Source of the DNA: an uncultured Clostridia bacterium
GTDB taxonomy: Bacteria; Bacillota; Clostridia; Oscillospirales; Oscillospiraceae
Reading direction: 5' to 3'
DNA length: 42,024 nt
Assembly: GCA_947165825.1 (NCBI GenBank)
Contig: CAMVBX010000004.1
Coordinates: forward strand, 1-42,024
Shown in pieces: positions 15,201 through 24,058 of the stretch (its first letter is position 1; every line of letters starts with the position of its first letter). A program made the translations under genes and the position numbers. The notes beneath the pieces were generated by a model. The model did not search any database. It was not told the origin of the DNA and saw only the letters and a program-made list of their open reading frames with translations.

Positions 15201-17148
15201 GGCCAGCGACTACTCCCCGTGGAAGGTGCTGGTGATGGCGGCTCCGCCTTCCGGCAGCATCAGCTATGACACGCCCAGCGACGTGATCGACGGCGTATCG
15301 GTGCAGGGCAACAACGTGCTTGTGGACAAGAACGTGGCAGCCGACTTCTACATCGTCGCGGTGGACCACGCGACTGCGGATAAGGCAGCACCGGCCAGTG
15401 CGGACAACTACAGCTGGATCAGGATCCCCTACGGCAGCTATCACTTTGACACCACGCCGCCCGTGATCGAGTATGTCACGATCTCGGAAAGCATGTATTC
15501 CAAGGTGGTCTATCTCCGGGCGACCGACCTGGACGACGACGGCAATGAAACCGCCGGCACGGTCCTCAGCGGCGCGGGCGTCGTGGAGGAGACGGTGACC
15601 ATCGACGGAGTGGTCTACACCCACAAGCTGATCTTCAAGGATAACGACACTGTGACAGTGGTCACCGCCACCGACGGGGCTGGCAACAGCACCGCAGAGA
15701 ACATCCAGGTGAGCGGCATCGACGTGACGGCGCCCACGCTGTATGTCACCTGGTCCCCCTGCTTCTCGAACACGGCCGGCGACGATCTGGATCCGAGCAA
15801 TCCTCCGATGGGCCCGGTGAATGTGAACGTGGTGGCCCATATCGCCAGCGACAAACCGATCTACAGCGTCACCGCCAATGACGGTGAAGAGCTGATCTTC
15901 AATGAGGATCACATCGCCGAGACCGCGTGGGGCGCAGTGGAATACAACGCCGAGCGGATCACGGTGCGCTTCACGACGAAGGAGACGGCGGGCGTCACGC
16001 TGACCGTCACCGCGCCGAACGGAAAGTCCACCGACCAGACGGTCCTGCTTGGGGCAGGCGTGATCGACAAGGACGCCCCAGTGGTCATCGAGACGGTCGA
16101 GCCGGTCATGCGCGCAGGCTTCACGGTGCCCTATGCGGAAACGCACACCCTGGGCTTCGATGAGAACGTGTTCTGCATGAACAGCGGCACGGTGGGCGTG
16201 CTTTACAACTTCAACGATCCCTTCACGGTGACGCTGACAGACAACAACGAAGCGTCCTTCCGCTTCGTGGACAAGGCGGGCAACGTCACAGTCTACACGG
16301 TCGTGCCCAAAAACGTGATCGACAACACGAGGCCGGTGGTCTCGTCGGAGGTTGCGGATGACGCCAACGCCACAAACGGCGCGGTCGCGGTGACGGTGAT
16401 CGCGGACGAATGGTGCACGTTGACCGCCAAGGACCGCAATGTGTCCTGCGGCGCAATGACTGAGAGCACCGATGAAAACGGCGACATCGTCTGGATCGGA
16501 ACGGTCAGCGTCTCCCAGAACGGCACCTTCCGGGTGACTGCGGCAGACGCTGCGGGCAACACGGCCGACACGACGTTCACCGTCAACAACATCGACAAGG
16601 TGTTGCCCAACCTGAGCTTCACCAAATCCATCGTATCGGTGCGCCAGGACAGCGCGGAATCCGCACTGACGGCGCTGCTGGACGCGGGCGTCACGGCCTG
16701 GGACAATGTGGAGATCGCGGAGGGCACCCTCAGCTACGACACAAGTGAGGTGGATCTCACCCTGTCCGGCGTCTACCCGGTGACCTACACCGTGGAGGAC
16801 ATCGTGGGCAACGTGGGTCAGGCGATCCGCTATGTGAAGGTCGTCGACAAGTATCAGCTGGTCATCGCGATCGACGGCGAGCTGACTGAGCCGGACGGCG
16901 TCATCAACGTTGACATCGGGACCCACACGCTGGAGGTCAGCGGACTGCGGCAGGAGAACGAGCCCTACACGCTGAAGCTGATCGAGGGCATGTGGTCCGG
17001 AGGTCAGATGAAGCGGGTCACCGAAGAGATGAGCATCCCGGTGGACTCGGACGGCAAATTCACCCTCACTTCCTACAACGCATATACCCTGTACATCGTG
17101 ACTCAGTCGCGGCAGACCTATCGGACGCTGCTCATCGTGGACAAATAA
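9277..17148 (+). CDS. Giant secreted protein with Ig-like repeats (2623 residues)
   Basis: The N-terminus is a Sec signal peptide (MRTKRILSVLLAACLLFG, cleavage likely after PVRA). The rest is extracellular: many beta-rich Ig-like/cadherin-like modules marked by recurring D-x-x-GN turns (DYAGNVGDG, DGAGNSTAENI, DKAGNVTVYTV, DAAGNTADTTF, DIVGNVGQAI) and PP-T/DTTPP-type junctions. The final domains resemble bacterial Ig folds such as DUF5011. I see no SLH, LPXTG or C-terminal membrane anchor, so it may be held by a partner, perhaps the SLH protein just downstream. An ACGGAGGAAAG site precedes ATG 9277, which overlaps the stop of the small membrane protein. Bases about 11805-12165 are markedly AT-richer than the rest. 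An adhesin or surface-fibre role is likely. Confidence 0.85.
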   Translation: MRTKRILSVLLAACLLFGLIPAAAMPVRAANADPVYNRAATPEYIIFNAKSGDSEDYFKSVMKDSKFNAVADGKFVLYNSDTKLKYDTKVSQIGLSEYVWDDFRFSNLANLSDMCDELEVGLAVTLTTNPHKHTYDLLYTANILSYMDVVLSKNVMDIGDGIYKANGYSKSMTTLRRGNATFRDIPAAVYATSEQNGAPLVLNFWNYEKTYDGGTRTCKCGGSAKDTVVSFYDGTAPELVSMDLSAIRGGVAIPYCWDFGKGDIINIELTFSEPLRFADDKAAGKGDVCVGLMVSGHTDQIPAYLTSLDGNKLTFQCEAPSVIPTGETGVWSVTGVDLTGSQTGGKGLMSKKTMDTGIPLTYIYGNNKTYTATKPNSASSAVGYTEATSYVTDMAGNSLIARYLNNYIIIEDNIIPRSFYIDIQDPYVARADIIPSESYNADVKQLLGKTGMTPNTANYEDASDRYLGVGDSFKVKLYMNELLYCSTWPTIKLNITYDGNPNWKVELNSLRSYTASATDVSADCGLGISKGQVTVFETGYFVITDDMQVDPASEDGVVVIESINFGNGVTDYADNPAQNVTSQLDIAQDFLLDTDLPSVSLDPAVQIGGVNNSFYLPFTTTDSGSGVLRLPGKLKLQDPSGSTLPFQYALTDSPNTPSAWSSGTMGSYIEFSQTTTKQYLHFKPVSGAAYNAALVFNLMDYAGNVGDGSPQYITGAALDSLPPTVKATGSSRGYDNITSVGTLSVDIDVQDVSDVSKVEYTWQVYTVDRDAVELLLDSSWTASVKENDAWIAEAAVPGGTLFQKNLWVRATDAFDYTSLTNLGEFSYDLASDVKFELEYSTDIQTKASLKFTEYDSETGLLVIDVMRDNSDVHMILLVSDEILERKDIFQNLFDQTFVFSQAEINNDNGVRYTEKQGWYYKPFEDYTGNLYVTVYSGNENAIECDDWYYVGEEGNKTAYRDITINNTASVQRFTLRQAALSATAYDVFSGDVKTLFTPASSADDDKLTGVVTVVPWTVDSEERYSTTLAGVQVKFNLGGDKNGWDYEDIDWQNSFLDLYKGGYSSPTENEAEREKLLDGTFRLCAIGSGPVQTITLPDSDLYDDFLYGDIYLILARHSAPDAPYFIRLRTSEDLIINLDDTEPGVLELQHLGRQYSPDEYMYIEKYYRDLSFDPSTTIYIPADRTPVVLSVEAMKESWDEDTGERILEPHDLYNVSNGAGYRGAMDIVAWNAADPDTKISLDLAWLMYKNDNLEGENEEFLISLKEVRDGDYNPFAYGRVWLNDTSKRLLRFGPETDASAGVIGVTPDRDNIVALQIVYANGRTSGITYLTIHPVTMKAEGTVSVETKDGLQLSPGSIATVGPDEATVVFTPSADTNTLGLDFTLTAIDPNTNQFTWRDPIPMVARSDGSYAAQIPNADFWHYFKDKEETNNSIYPGVILPVGYGNYTSGYEYREDGPLCFFTVYATDQYENKVVMGTADWGVIPDATPPIFVDDHFNEMGEIEDHGDGTYTASFRIIDDSLFSRDAETGTFLSRPMELEFFYGTKYAEAAGKPAGRLTFAGVEDGFEWTASEGNNLGIYRVTAERTYFVAAELEGGVVLGYPVLEVTAEGVISPEITAATDMTLFLRGTDAHGNTNVWNMPDPDDVFYQEALDPGGYWRLDNPGFVTAWDVTGNTPEAVSWQYVPTGAGDDMGLEITFNVPVLPEASWIDPDPGAQGFSCVWQDAFPIWKDGEWTISFYDAYGNLYNQTLTLDDVIGDYGIDLSFSTLDYVAAETGVVITAAEDGEGETVTGSTTATANGVYTVERTAGGKTDVLTIHLTNIVSGGPETRVFFYLEEFGEMYEAGAEDQFQGTTYGPVVVSYSTDRETSPVGENTMTFRSGENDEFIFQYYDIPTDFTYTISGKLYEDYGITLGAPPEPIPDEEAPLIDLVTLWKQRGGGFEQTNAFPGSAEETDIRSAIEESGLAQSFDFVVKASDYSPWKVLVMAAPPSGSISYDTPSDVIDGVSVQGNNVLVDKNVAADFYIVAVDHATADKAAPASADNYSWIRIPYGSYHFDTTPPVIEYVTISESMYSKVVYLRATDLDDDGNETAGTVLSGAGVVEETVTIDGVVYTHKLIFKDNDTVTVVTATDGAGNSTAENIQVSGIDVTAPTLYVTWSPCFSNTAGDDLDPSNPPMGPVNVNVVAHIASDKPIYSVTANDGEELIFNEDHIAETAWGAVEYNAERITVRFTTKETAGVTLTVTAPNGKSTDQTVLLGAGVIDKDAPVVIETVEPVMRAGFTVPYAETHTLGFDENVFCMNSGTVGVLYNFNDPFTVTLTDNNEASFRFVDKAGNVTVYTVVPKNVIDNTRPVVSSEVADDANATNGAVAVTVIADEWCTLTAKDRNVSCGAMTESTDENGDIVWIGTVSVSQNGTFRVTAADAAGNTADTTFTVNNIDKVLPNLSFTKSIVSVRQDSAESALTALLDAGVTAWDNVEIAEGTLSYDTSEVDLTLSGVYPVTYTVEDIVGNVGQAIRYVKVVDKYQLVIAIDGELTEPDGVINVDIGTHTLEVSGLRQENEPYTLKLIEGMWSGGQMKRVTEEMSIPVDSDGKFTLTSYNAYTLYIVTQSRQTYRTLLIVDK

Positions 17149-17161
17149 GGAGGGGATGAAC

Positions 17162-20100
17162 GTGACACATTGCAAACGTTTTTTGGCAGTTCTGCTATTC
17201 TTCGCCCTGCTCCTGCCCATGCTGCCTATCTCGGCGCTTGCCGCGAATGAGGATGTGGTGCAGATCGACAACGGATACATCGAGGTCAGCGTTTCCACGA
17301 AAAACGGCGGATTCCACGTGAACACCGTGGAGGGCAACCTGCTGAGAAAATCCGACAACAACAAGAACCTGCTCTACCACAGCGGAAGGTATGACACCTC
17401 CTTTGTCTCCTTCCGCGTGGGAAGCGGCGCGAACGCCAAGGACTATCTGTTCGGCGGACAATATCCCGGCTCCAGCGAGATCGTGGTCACAAAGATGGCG
17501 AGCGGCGAGCTCGTCGCGGCCTGGGCGGTGGACGGCATTACCTTCACCCAGACCATCTCTCTGGCGGCGGAAAACTCCAGCGAGCACGGCATGGTTTCCA
17601 TCAACCTCTCGGCGATGAACACCAGCGGCGCGGCGGTCCCGATCCAGGCGCGTATCCTTCTGGATACGTGTCTGGGGGATCAGGACTATGCCCACTACCA
17701 GATCAACGGCGGCGCGGTGACCCACACCCTGGACACCGAGCAGATCATCACCGACGAGGCCGCTCTCCGGAGCTTCTATGCGCTGGACGATCTGGCCAAT
17801 CCGGGGGTCACGGCCTACGTGGTGTCCAATCCCGCGAAAGTGGCCATCGCCCACTGGAACAATCTGGCGGCGAGCCTGTTCGACTTCGCGCCGGATACCT
17901 CGATGAACTTTACCAACCCCATCAACGTCTACCTGACGGCGGACAGCGCCTGCGCGCTGTACTATGATCTGGGCACTGTGGCGAACGGTGCGGCCAAGTC
18001 GGCAGTCGGGTACTACGGCGTTTACTCCAACCACACGGTCAAGCTGCAGAACAGCGTGGCTATCAACGCGGTGGCGCCGATGCGTCTGACGCTGAACGAC
18101 AGCAAGACGGCCTATGTGCGCGAGAGCGCCGTGGGCAGTGCGGACTTCGCCGTGACAGTCAGCGCAGAAAACTTCAAGAGCGGCACTTCCCGGGAACTGA
18201 GCAACGTGATCTTGGCGGTGCACAGCTCCTCGGGCCTCCGTTCGCTCAGCGACAGCGGCGCGGAGCTCGGCATCGACTACGAATCCACTGATCCGCTGAT
18301 GATCCCCTATGACAGGATCGCAGAGGGGGAGACTATCACCAAGACCCTGTACTTCCAGGCAAAGAAGGGGGACAGCACCAGCTATGAGCGCATCACCATC
18401 GGGATGTACCAGGGCGAGGTGACTAGCGAGAACCTGCTGGGCGAACGGTATGTCTATCTGCTGCTGCCCGGCGGCGACGGGAGCATTCCGAAGGTCTGCT
18501 TCAATTCCATGACGCCTGAGATCATCTACAACACCGGAACCCGTCACCTGTATGTGGCGGTGACCAACGCGCTGCTGCTGAGCGACGCGCTGGATGCCGG
18601 CCACTGCGTGTTCATGGCGTACAGCACCGACGGCAAGAAGGCGTGGGAAATCCCCTCGGACAACATCACCGTCGACGTCAGCGCGGGCGTTGCGGATGTG
18701 GCGCTGACCGACGAACTCAAGCTGGCGGTGGGAAGCTGGAAGCTGCAGCTGGAGTGGACCGACGAAGCGGTGTCCCAGGAGATCGTTGCGTCGACCTACC
18801 AGAAGCAGACTGCCGATAAGCTGAAGTTCCAGATTTCGGACAACCCGAAATATAAGAATGACACCTACGGCGTTTTGGCGGCAGTCAAATACGGCAAGGG
18901 AACGACGCAGTACCCCTACTACTATCGTCTGCAGAGCTTTGCGGACGAGTCGAGCTATAAGCAATTTGCCGAGGCAAAGGAACACGAATGGGTGGAGATC
19001 CCGCTGGTCCTCCGCGGCGCGTTCACTGCGGATCAGCGCTATGGGGAGAAGGGCGAGAACGGCAAGCTTCTCAGCAGCTACTATTACAGCGCTGTCAGCA
19101 AAAAGTCCGTGGACCCCAAAACCAGGGAGACCAACGTCGATAACCCCATTACCATCAACAACTGTCTGGACTTTGAGGGCGGCAGCATCGCCATTTACTA
19201 CGAGAACTACGAGAGCAAGGATGCTGTGAGCTCGGCGATCTGCGTGGAGTTTGACGGCGACCTCTACACCAGCGACGCCCGCACCTCGGTCTGGACCGGC
19301 AAGGCGGCGCTGACCAAACTGGAGCAGGGCGGAGACTTTGCGCTGATCCACTACGACGCCAACGGCAACCGGAAGCAGAGCGATGCTACCCCCATCACCC
19401 TGATCTGGCCGAACGTTTTTGGCATGGCGCAGACGCTGGCCGGCATGGCCTTTAAGCTCGCCTACGGACAGTTCGGCGTGATGGAGAAGGACGGCAAAGA
19501 GATCGGCCGTGTGATTTCCTTTGCGGCAAGTCTCAGCCTGAGCTTCCTGAGATCTCCGGAGGGCGATAAAACCGACTACGGCACGGCAAGCTACTTTGGC
19601 CGGATGCAGGAGCTGTGGAAGGACTGGCGGGGCGCCAGCATCTATCAGTATGCCTACCACGGCGGCCGGTACGAAAAGCTCGTTGACATCGGCATGAACG
19701 ACAGGAACAAAAGCGAAGAGACTCAGCAAGGAGTTCAGACGTCGGTCATGGTGCCGGATATCCTCTTCGGCTGCGGCGAAGGCCTTGTGGGCCTGAACTT
19801 CACCGTGGACGTCACCGTCCGGAACATGGTGGAGTCTCTGGCGAAGATCGAGGCAGCGCTGTCCATCAACACCATCAACAACTGGTCCTTCGGCATGGAG
19901 GGCAAGTGCGAGTTGATCGACGACATCAAGATGGAGGCGAAGCTCAAATTCAAGAGCTACAACAACATTCCCGTCCCGGATGAACTGTACTTCTATGTGG
20001 GCGGGTTCAAGCCCGGCCTCTGCATCGATCCCTGCGGCGTGGTCTGGATCACCGGCGCGGGCGGCGGTTTCTCCGGCCTCTACGACACGATCTTCTACAC

Positions 20101-23100
20101 CGGAGGGATCCCGCCGCTGAAGCTGATCATGACCATGAGCTTTGCTGCCCTGCAGATTCTGGAGGGGACGGCAAAGATGGAGGTGTCGGGCTCCGGCGTC
20201 AACATCACTGCCAGCAACCTGAAGATCCAGGACACGATCGAGGTCGTCAAGAAGATCTCCGTGGGGCTGCAGTGGTATCCCGATCTGAAGCTCACCGGCG
20301 CGGTCTACGTCAGCATGTTTGAACGGACGATCGAAGGCCAGGGTTACATGATCATTCTGGGGAAGAACTACACCGACTGGTTCTTCGAGATGTTCGTGCG
20401 TGCGGCACTGCAGATCCCGGATTCGATCCCCGTGGTCGGCGGCATGGTGATCGCCGCGGTGGATCTGGGCGTCAGCACCGAGAAGATCTGGGGCGCGCTG
20501 GAAGCGCTGAAGATCGTGGTGGGCGTTACCTACTACTGGGGTGAGGATTCCGTCGACTTCGGGTCCGGCAGCAAGGCCCACCCCACCTATCCCAACCTGC
20601 TGCTGAACGGCTATGACGGCGAGTGCGAGGACTTCCCGATCGCCTATGACGAAGAAAACGGCCGCACGCTCTATGCCCACTTCGGAACCAACTTTGAATC
20701 GCCCCGGGGCGCACAGATCCTGTCTGACGGCGATCTGATCCTGATGGGTACGGAGGGTGTGTTCTCCAACGGCAGCAAGACCAGCCACAGATTCAACCTG
20801 GGCGCCTACAATGGAGTGAACAACGCCTCCACGGTGGTGCAGATCAGCTATCATGCGGAGAGCCCGGAGGAGGCGGAGAGCCTGGCCCGGAGCTTCACCG
20901 TGATCGATGAGAATCAGACCGCCTTCCCGCTGACCTTCTACGACGGCACCAATCTGGACAGCGCCAACGCCAATGTCAGCTGGGATGCGGACACGACTGC
21001 GGAAAAGAACGCGACCTTTGCATTTACAGTGACGGACGCAAACCAGTTCGGCAAGGACTGGAACCTCTCCACCGGTCAGACCAAGGCGGATGTGGTGCTT
21101 TACAACGTGCTTCCTGTGCCGGAGGTCACTGAAGTCTCCACATCCGGTCCGCTTGCCGCGGGCAGCAGCACGACGATCCGTTGGGCAGGCACCGGGCTGG
21201 AGGAGCTGGACAGCATCAGTTTCTTCCTGGTGACGAGCGAAGACCCCACTGAGGACGCGGGATATCCGGTGGGGAGCGCTGTCACCGAGGGGATCGGGGC
21301 CGGCAGTGTCACCCTGACCGTACCCGGCGATGTGCCTGCGGGCGAATACTATCTGCGGGCAGTGTACAGCAAAGACGATCAGCTCAACGGCATTGTCCAC
21401 AGCAACGGCAAGATCACGGTGACCAATCCCAACACTCCCGCAGACGCGGGCGCGATCCTTGTCACTCCGGCAGGGGACCTGCGATATAACGTCACCATCC
21501 CGGAGACGGACGATCCCAATACCACAGGTTACGCTGTCACGGTTTACAACGCCGACGGCAGCGCCACCGACATCACAGGCATGACCTTTGACAAGGCCGA
21601 AAGCGGCGACACGATCCTGACGGTGGGCGGCAGCTATACCGCGCCGGTCCGTTCCAGCGCCGATGATCCGGATTCCGCGGTCAACGGCACGGAGACCGTG
21701 GGACTGGAGGCCGGCAGGAACTACCGCATCGGCGTTACGCCGTATCAGACGCTGGATACCGATTGGGACGGAGAACCGGATACGATCGTCTACGGCGAGG
21801 AGACTGTGGTTTCCGCCGGGACGCTGCCCCAGGCGGTGACTCCCACCGCCGTGCTGACGGCGGAAGGCCAGACCATGACGGCCCTGGCGGATATGGCGGA
21901 GGGCGACCCGATCCCGGTGTTCACCTCCGGCGATCTGGAGATCGCAGCCGCCTTCTCCGAGACGGTCAACGGCAGCTGGACGCTGGACAACGGCGAGGTG
22001 TGGAGCGCTGAGGAAGGCTCTGACACGGATCTTGTCTCCGGCAGCTTTGCCGACGCAGCGGAGACCGCCATCTCGCTCAGAGGCCTGAGCGACGGCAGTC
22101 ATATCCTGCGCGTCTCCGGTCAGGCGGCCGACGACGGCGATCGCTTTGTCTACGAATACCACTTCACCGTGGATACCACCGCCCCGCGCCTGCTGCTCAG
22201 TGCTCCGCTGAACGGCAGCGTGTTCGGCAAGAACGGCGCGCTGGAGATCGCCGGCGTGACCGATACTGACGCCCTGCTGACGGTCACCATCGACGGCCGG
22301 ACGGTCATTGACAGCCAGACAGTCGAGCAGGCGAGCGGAACCCTCGACACAGACGGCGTCTTCTCAATCAACACCACGATCCCGGATCCCAACAGCGCAG
22401 CGACCCACACGGTGGTGATCTCCGCCGCCGATGAAAACGGCAACTGCACCGAGGAACAGGTCATTACGGTGGCCCATCCCGGCCTGGGCGACCTGGTCGA
22501 TCTGGTGCTGATGGCCGACGGGTCCATCCCGGCGGACGGCAACATTGCCACCGCTGCGGCCGGAACCGCGCAGCTCACCCTGTTGGGCGTCACCTCGGAC
22601 GGCACACGGTTCGTCCTGGATTCGGACGTCGTCTACTGGAATTGCATCGCGGCGGAAGGCGCTGCGTCGGTTGACGCCGACGGCATGCTGACCTATGACG
22701 CCTATACCAAGGGCTATGTGGAAGCCATGGTGGAGGTCACTGCCGGCGCTTATCGGAGCGCGGCATTGACCCTCGGCTCCGAACCGCAGAACGGATATGT
22801 GGCGGTGTCGAGCACCGTGGGCGGCACGGCTGAAGGCGGCGGATATTATGCCGTCGGCGAGACCGTGACCCTGACCGCCATACCGGATGAGGGGTATGTC
22901 TTTGACTGCTGGGAGATCACCGGCGTGACGGCAAACGACCTGACCTCTGAGACGGTCACCTTCACGATGCCGTCCGGCAGCGTGGAGGCCAAGGCAAACT
23001 TCAAGGCAGAGGGCGCCCCGGAGGAGCCCGAGTACACCGTGAGCTTTGACACGGACGGCGGCAGCACGGTTGCTCCGCAGACGGTGAAGAACGGCAAGAC

Positions 23101-24004
23101 GGCAGCTAAGCCCGCGGACCCGACCAAGGAAGGCTATACCTTCGGCGGTTGGTACCTGGGCGAGACGGCGTACGATTTCAGCACGCCCGTCACGAAAAAC
23201 ATCACGCTGAAGGCGAAGTGGACCGAGAAATTCAATCCCGCACCCGGCCCGAATGTTCCGTATCTGCCAGACGAAAGCAGAATCGGATACGCGGACGTTC
23301 CGGAGGACGTTGACCCGAACCGTTACGTTCCTTATACCATCGACGCAGACGGGAACAAGACGATCATACCCATCTCCTCGGTGATGGAGGACGGCAGACT
23401 GGCGTATCTGAAGCCGGTCGGCGGGCAGGTGTTCTTCTTGGAGAATCCGGTGACCTTCAGCGACATTGACGGCCACTGGGCAAAAGACAACATCATCTGG
23501 ACGGCGGCGCACGGACTGTTTAACGGCATCGGCGGCGGCCGCTTCAATCCTCAGGGCACGATGACGCGGGCGATGTTCGTGACGGTGCTCTATCGGATGG
23601 CCGGATCGCCGAAGGTGACGGGCACCAGCAAGTTCGCTGATGTGCCGGCGGACACTTGGTATACCGACGCGGTGACCTGGGCTTCGGCCAACGGGATCGT
23701 CAACGGCGTCAGCGACACGGAGTTCGCTCCGAACAGAGATGTGAACCGGGAGCAGATGTGCGCCATGGTGGCTCGCTTCCTGCGCACCTTCAGTTATGCC
23801 CTGAAGCTGGGCGAGAAGGTCGAATTCAAGGACGCCGGCCTGATCTCGTCCTGGGCGGCGGTTGATGTGGAGTACTGCCAGCGGGCAGGAATCATCAACG
23901 GCAAGCCCGGCGGCGTGTTCGATCCGAAGGCCAACGCCACCCGTGCGGAGAATGCCACGGTGATGAAGCGCATGGTCGAAGCGATCATTACGAGCTTGAA
24001 ATAA
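17162..24004 (+). CDS. Giant secreted protein with Listeria-Bacteroides repeat and three SLH domains
   Basis: About 2280 residues. A signal peptide (CKRFLAVLLFFALLLPMLP, cleavage after ISALA) is followed by a long beta-rich extracellular region, an Ig-like segment near residue 1320, an Ig-like segment near 1670, a BIg-type repeat near 1880-1955, an InlB/Flg_new repeat near 1958-2021 (TVSFDTDGGSTVAPQTV, GYTFGGWYLG), then three SLH domains to the C-terminus (FSDIDGHWAKDNI, FADVPADTWYTDAV, FKDAGLISSWAAVD). SLH domains bind secondary cell-wall polymer, so this protein is wall-anchored. The track starts at ATG 17156, but AGGAGG (17148-17153) is only 2 bases from it and 8 from GTG 17162; I prefer GTG. 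It lies about 13 bases after the previous giant gene, so the two are co-transcribed. Confidence 0.9.
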   Translation: MTHCKRFLAVLLFFALLLPMLPISALAANEDVVQIDNGYIEVSVSTKNGGFHVNTVEGNLLRKSDNNKNLLYHSGRYDTSFVSFRVGSGANAKDYLFGGQYPGSSEIVVTKMASGELVAAWAVDGITFTQTISLAAENSSEHGMVSINLSAMNTSGAAVPIQARILLDTCLGDQDYAHYQINGGAVTHTLDTEQIITDEAALRSFYALDDLANPGVTAYVVSNPAKVAIAHWNNLAASLFDFAPDTSMNFTNPINVYLTADSACALYYDLGTVANGAAKSAVGYYGVYSNHTVKLQNSVAINAVAPMRLTLNDSKTAYVRESAVGSADFAVTVSAENFKSGTSRELSNVILAVHSSSGLRSLSDSGAELGIDYESTDPLMIPYDRIAEGETITKTLYFQAKKGDSTSYERITIGMYQGEVTSENLLGERYVYLLLPGGDGSIPKVCFNSMTPEIIYNTGTRHLYVAVTNALLLSDALDAGHCVFMAYSTDGKKAWEIPSDNITVDVSAGVADVALTDELKLAVGSWKLQLEWTDEAVSQEIVASTYQKQTADKLKFQISDNPKYKNDTYGVLAAVKYGKGTTQYPYYYRLQSFADESSYKQFAEAKEHEWVEIPLVLRGAFTADQRYGEKGENGKLLSSYYYSAVSKKSVDPKTRETNVDNPITINNCLDFEGGSIAIYYENYESKDAVSSAICVEFDGDLYTSDARTSVWTGKAALTKLEQGGDFALIHYDANGNRKQSDATPITLIWPNVFGMAQTLAGMAFKLAYGQFGVMEKDGKEIGRVISFAASLSLSFLRSPEGDKTDYGTASYFGRMQELWKDWRGASIYQYAYHGGRYEKLVDIGMNDRNKSEETQQGVQTSVMVPDILFGCGEGLVGLNFTVDVTVRNMVESLAKIEAALSINTINNWSFGMEGKCELIDDIKMEAKLKFKSYNNIPVPDELYFYVGGFKPGLCIDPCGVVWITGAGGGFSGLYDTIFYTGGIPPLKLIMTMSFAALQILEGTAKMEVSGSGVNITASNLKIQDTIEVVKKISVGLQWYPDLKLTGAVYVSMFERTIEGQGYMIILGKNYTDWFFEMFVRAALQIPDSIPVVGGMVIAAVDLGVSTEKIWGALEALKIVVGVTYYWGEDSVDFGSGSKAHPTYPNLLLNGYDGECEDFPIAYDEENGRTLYAHFGTNFESPRGAQILSDGDLILMGTEGVFSNGSKTSHRFNLGAYNGVNNASTVVQISYHAESPEEAESLARSFTVIDENQTAFPLTFYDGTNLDSANANVSWDADTTAEKNATFAFTVTDANQFGKDWNLSTGQTKADVVLYNVLPVPEVTEVSTSGPLAAGSSTTIRWAGTGLEELDSISFFLVTSEDPTEDAGYPVGSAVTEGIGAGSVTLTVPGDVPAGEYYLRAVYSKDDQLNGIVHSNGKITVTNPNTPADAGAILVTPAGDLRYNVTIPETDDPNTTGYAVTVYNADGSATDITGMTFDKAESGDTILTVGGSYTAPVRSSADDPDSAVNGTETVGLEAGRNYRIGVTPYQTLDTDWDGEPDTIVYGEETVVSAGTLPQAVTPTAVLTAEGQTMTALADMAEGDPIPVFTSGDLEIAAAFSETVNGSWTLDNGEVWSAEEGSDTDLVSGSFADAAETAISLRGLSDGSHILRVSGQAADDGDRFVYEYHFTVDTTAPRLLLSAPLNGSVFGKNGALEIAGVTDTDALLTVTIDGRTVIDSQTVEQASGTLDTDGVFSINTTIPDPNSAATHTVVISAADENGNCTEEQVITVAHPGLGDLVDLVLMADGSIPADGNIATAAAGTAQLTLLGVTSDGTRFVLDSDVVYWNCIAAEGAASVDADGMLTYDAYTKGYVEAMVEVTAGAYRSAALTLGSEPQNGYVAVSSTVGGTAEGGGYYAVGETVTLTAIPDEGYVFDCWEITGVTANDLTSETVTFTMPSGSVEAKANFKAEGAPEEPEYTVSFDTDGGSTVAPQTVKNGKTAAKPADPTKEGYTFGGWYLGETAYDFSTPVTKNITLKAKWTEKFNPAPGPNVPYLPDESRIGYADVPEDVDPNRYVPYTIDADGNKTIIPISSVMEDGRLAYLKPVGGQVFFLENPVTFSDIDGHWAKDNIIWTAAHGLFNGIGGGRFNPQGTMTRAMFVTVLYRMAGSPKVTGTSKFADVPADTWYTDAVTWASANGIVNGVSDTEFAPNRDVNREQMCAMVARFLRTFSYALKLGEKVEFKDAGLISSWAAVDVEYCQRAGIINGKPGGVFDPKANATRAENATVMKRMVEAIITSLK

Positions 24005-24014
24005 CCTGGGACAG

Positions 24015-24050
24015 AGGACAGGGCGCCTGATGCTTCAGGCTCCCTGTCCT
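24015..24050 (+). other. Strong intercistronic hairpin before the subtilase gene
   Basis: Arms AGGACAGGG-c-GCCTGA and TCAGGC-t-CCCTGTCCT form 15 pairs with one mismatch and a 4-base loop. No T-run follows, so it is a poor terminator. It ends 9 bases before the subtilase start, which has no clear ribosome site of its own. It could act in mRNA processing, stability or translational control. Confidence 0.6.
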
Positions 24051-24058
24051 GCAAAAAG

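Noticed and set aside
14074-17364. 1096-residue minus-strand ORF opposite the first giant gene
   Set aside because: Composition is His/Asp/Val/Arg-rich as expected for antisense of this codon usage, with no domain.
17195-22162. 1655-residue minus-strand ORF opposite the SLH giant gene
   Set aside because: It is an antisense shadow created by GC-rich codon bias. It has no family signature and the plus-strand frame has a signal peptide and SLH domains.
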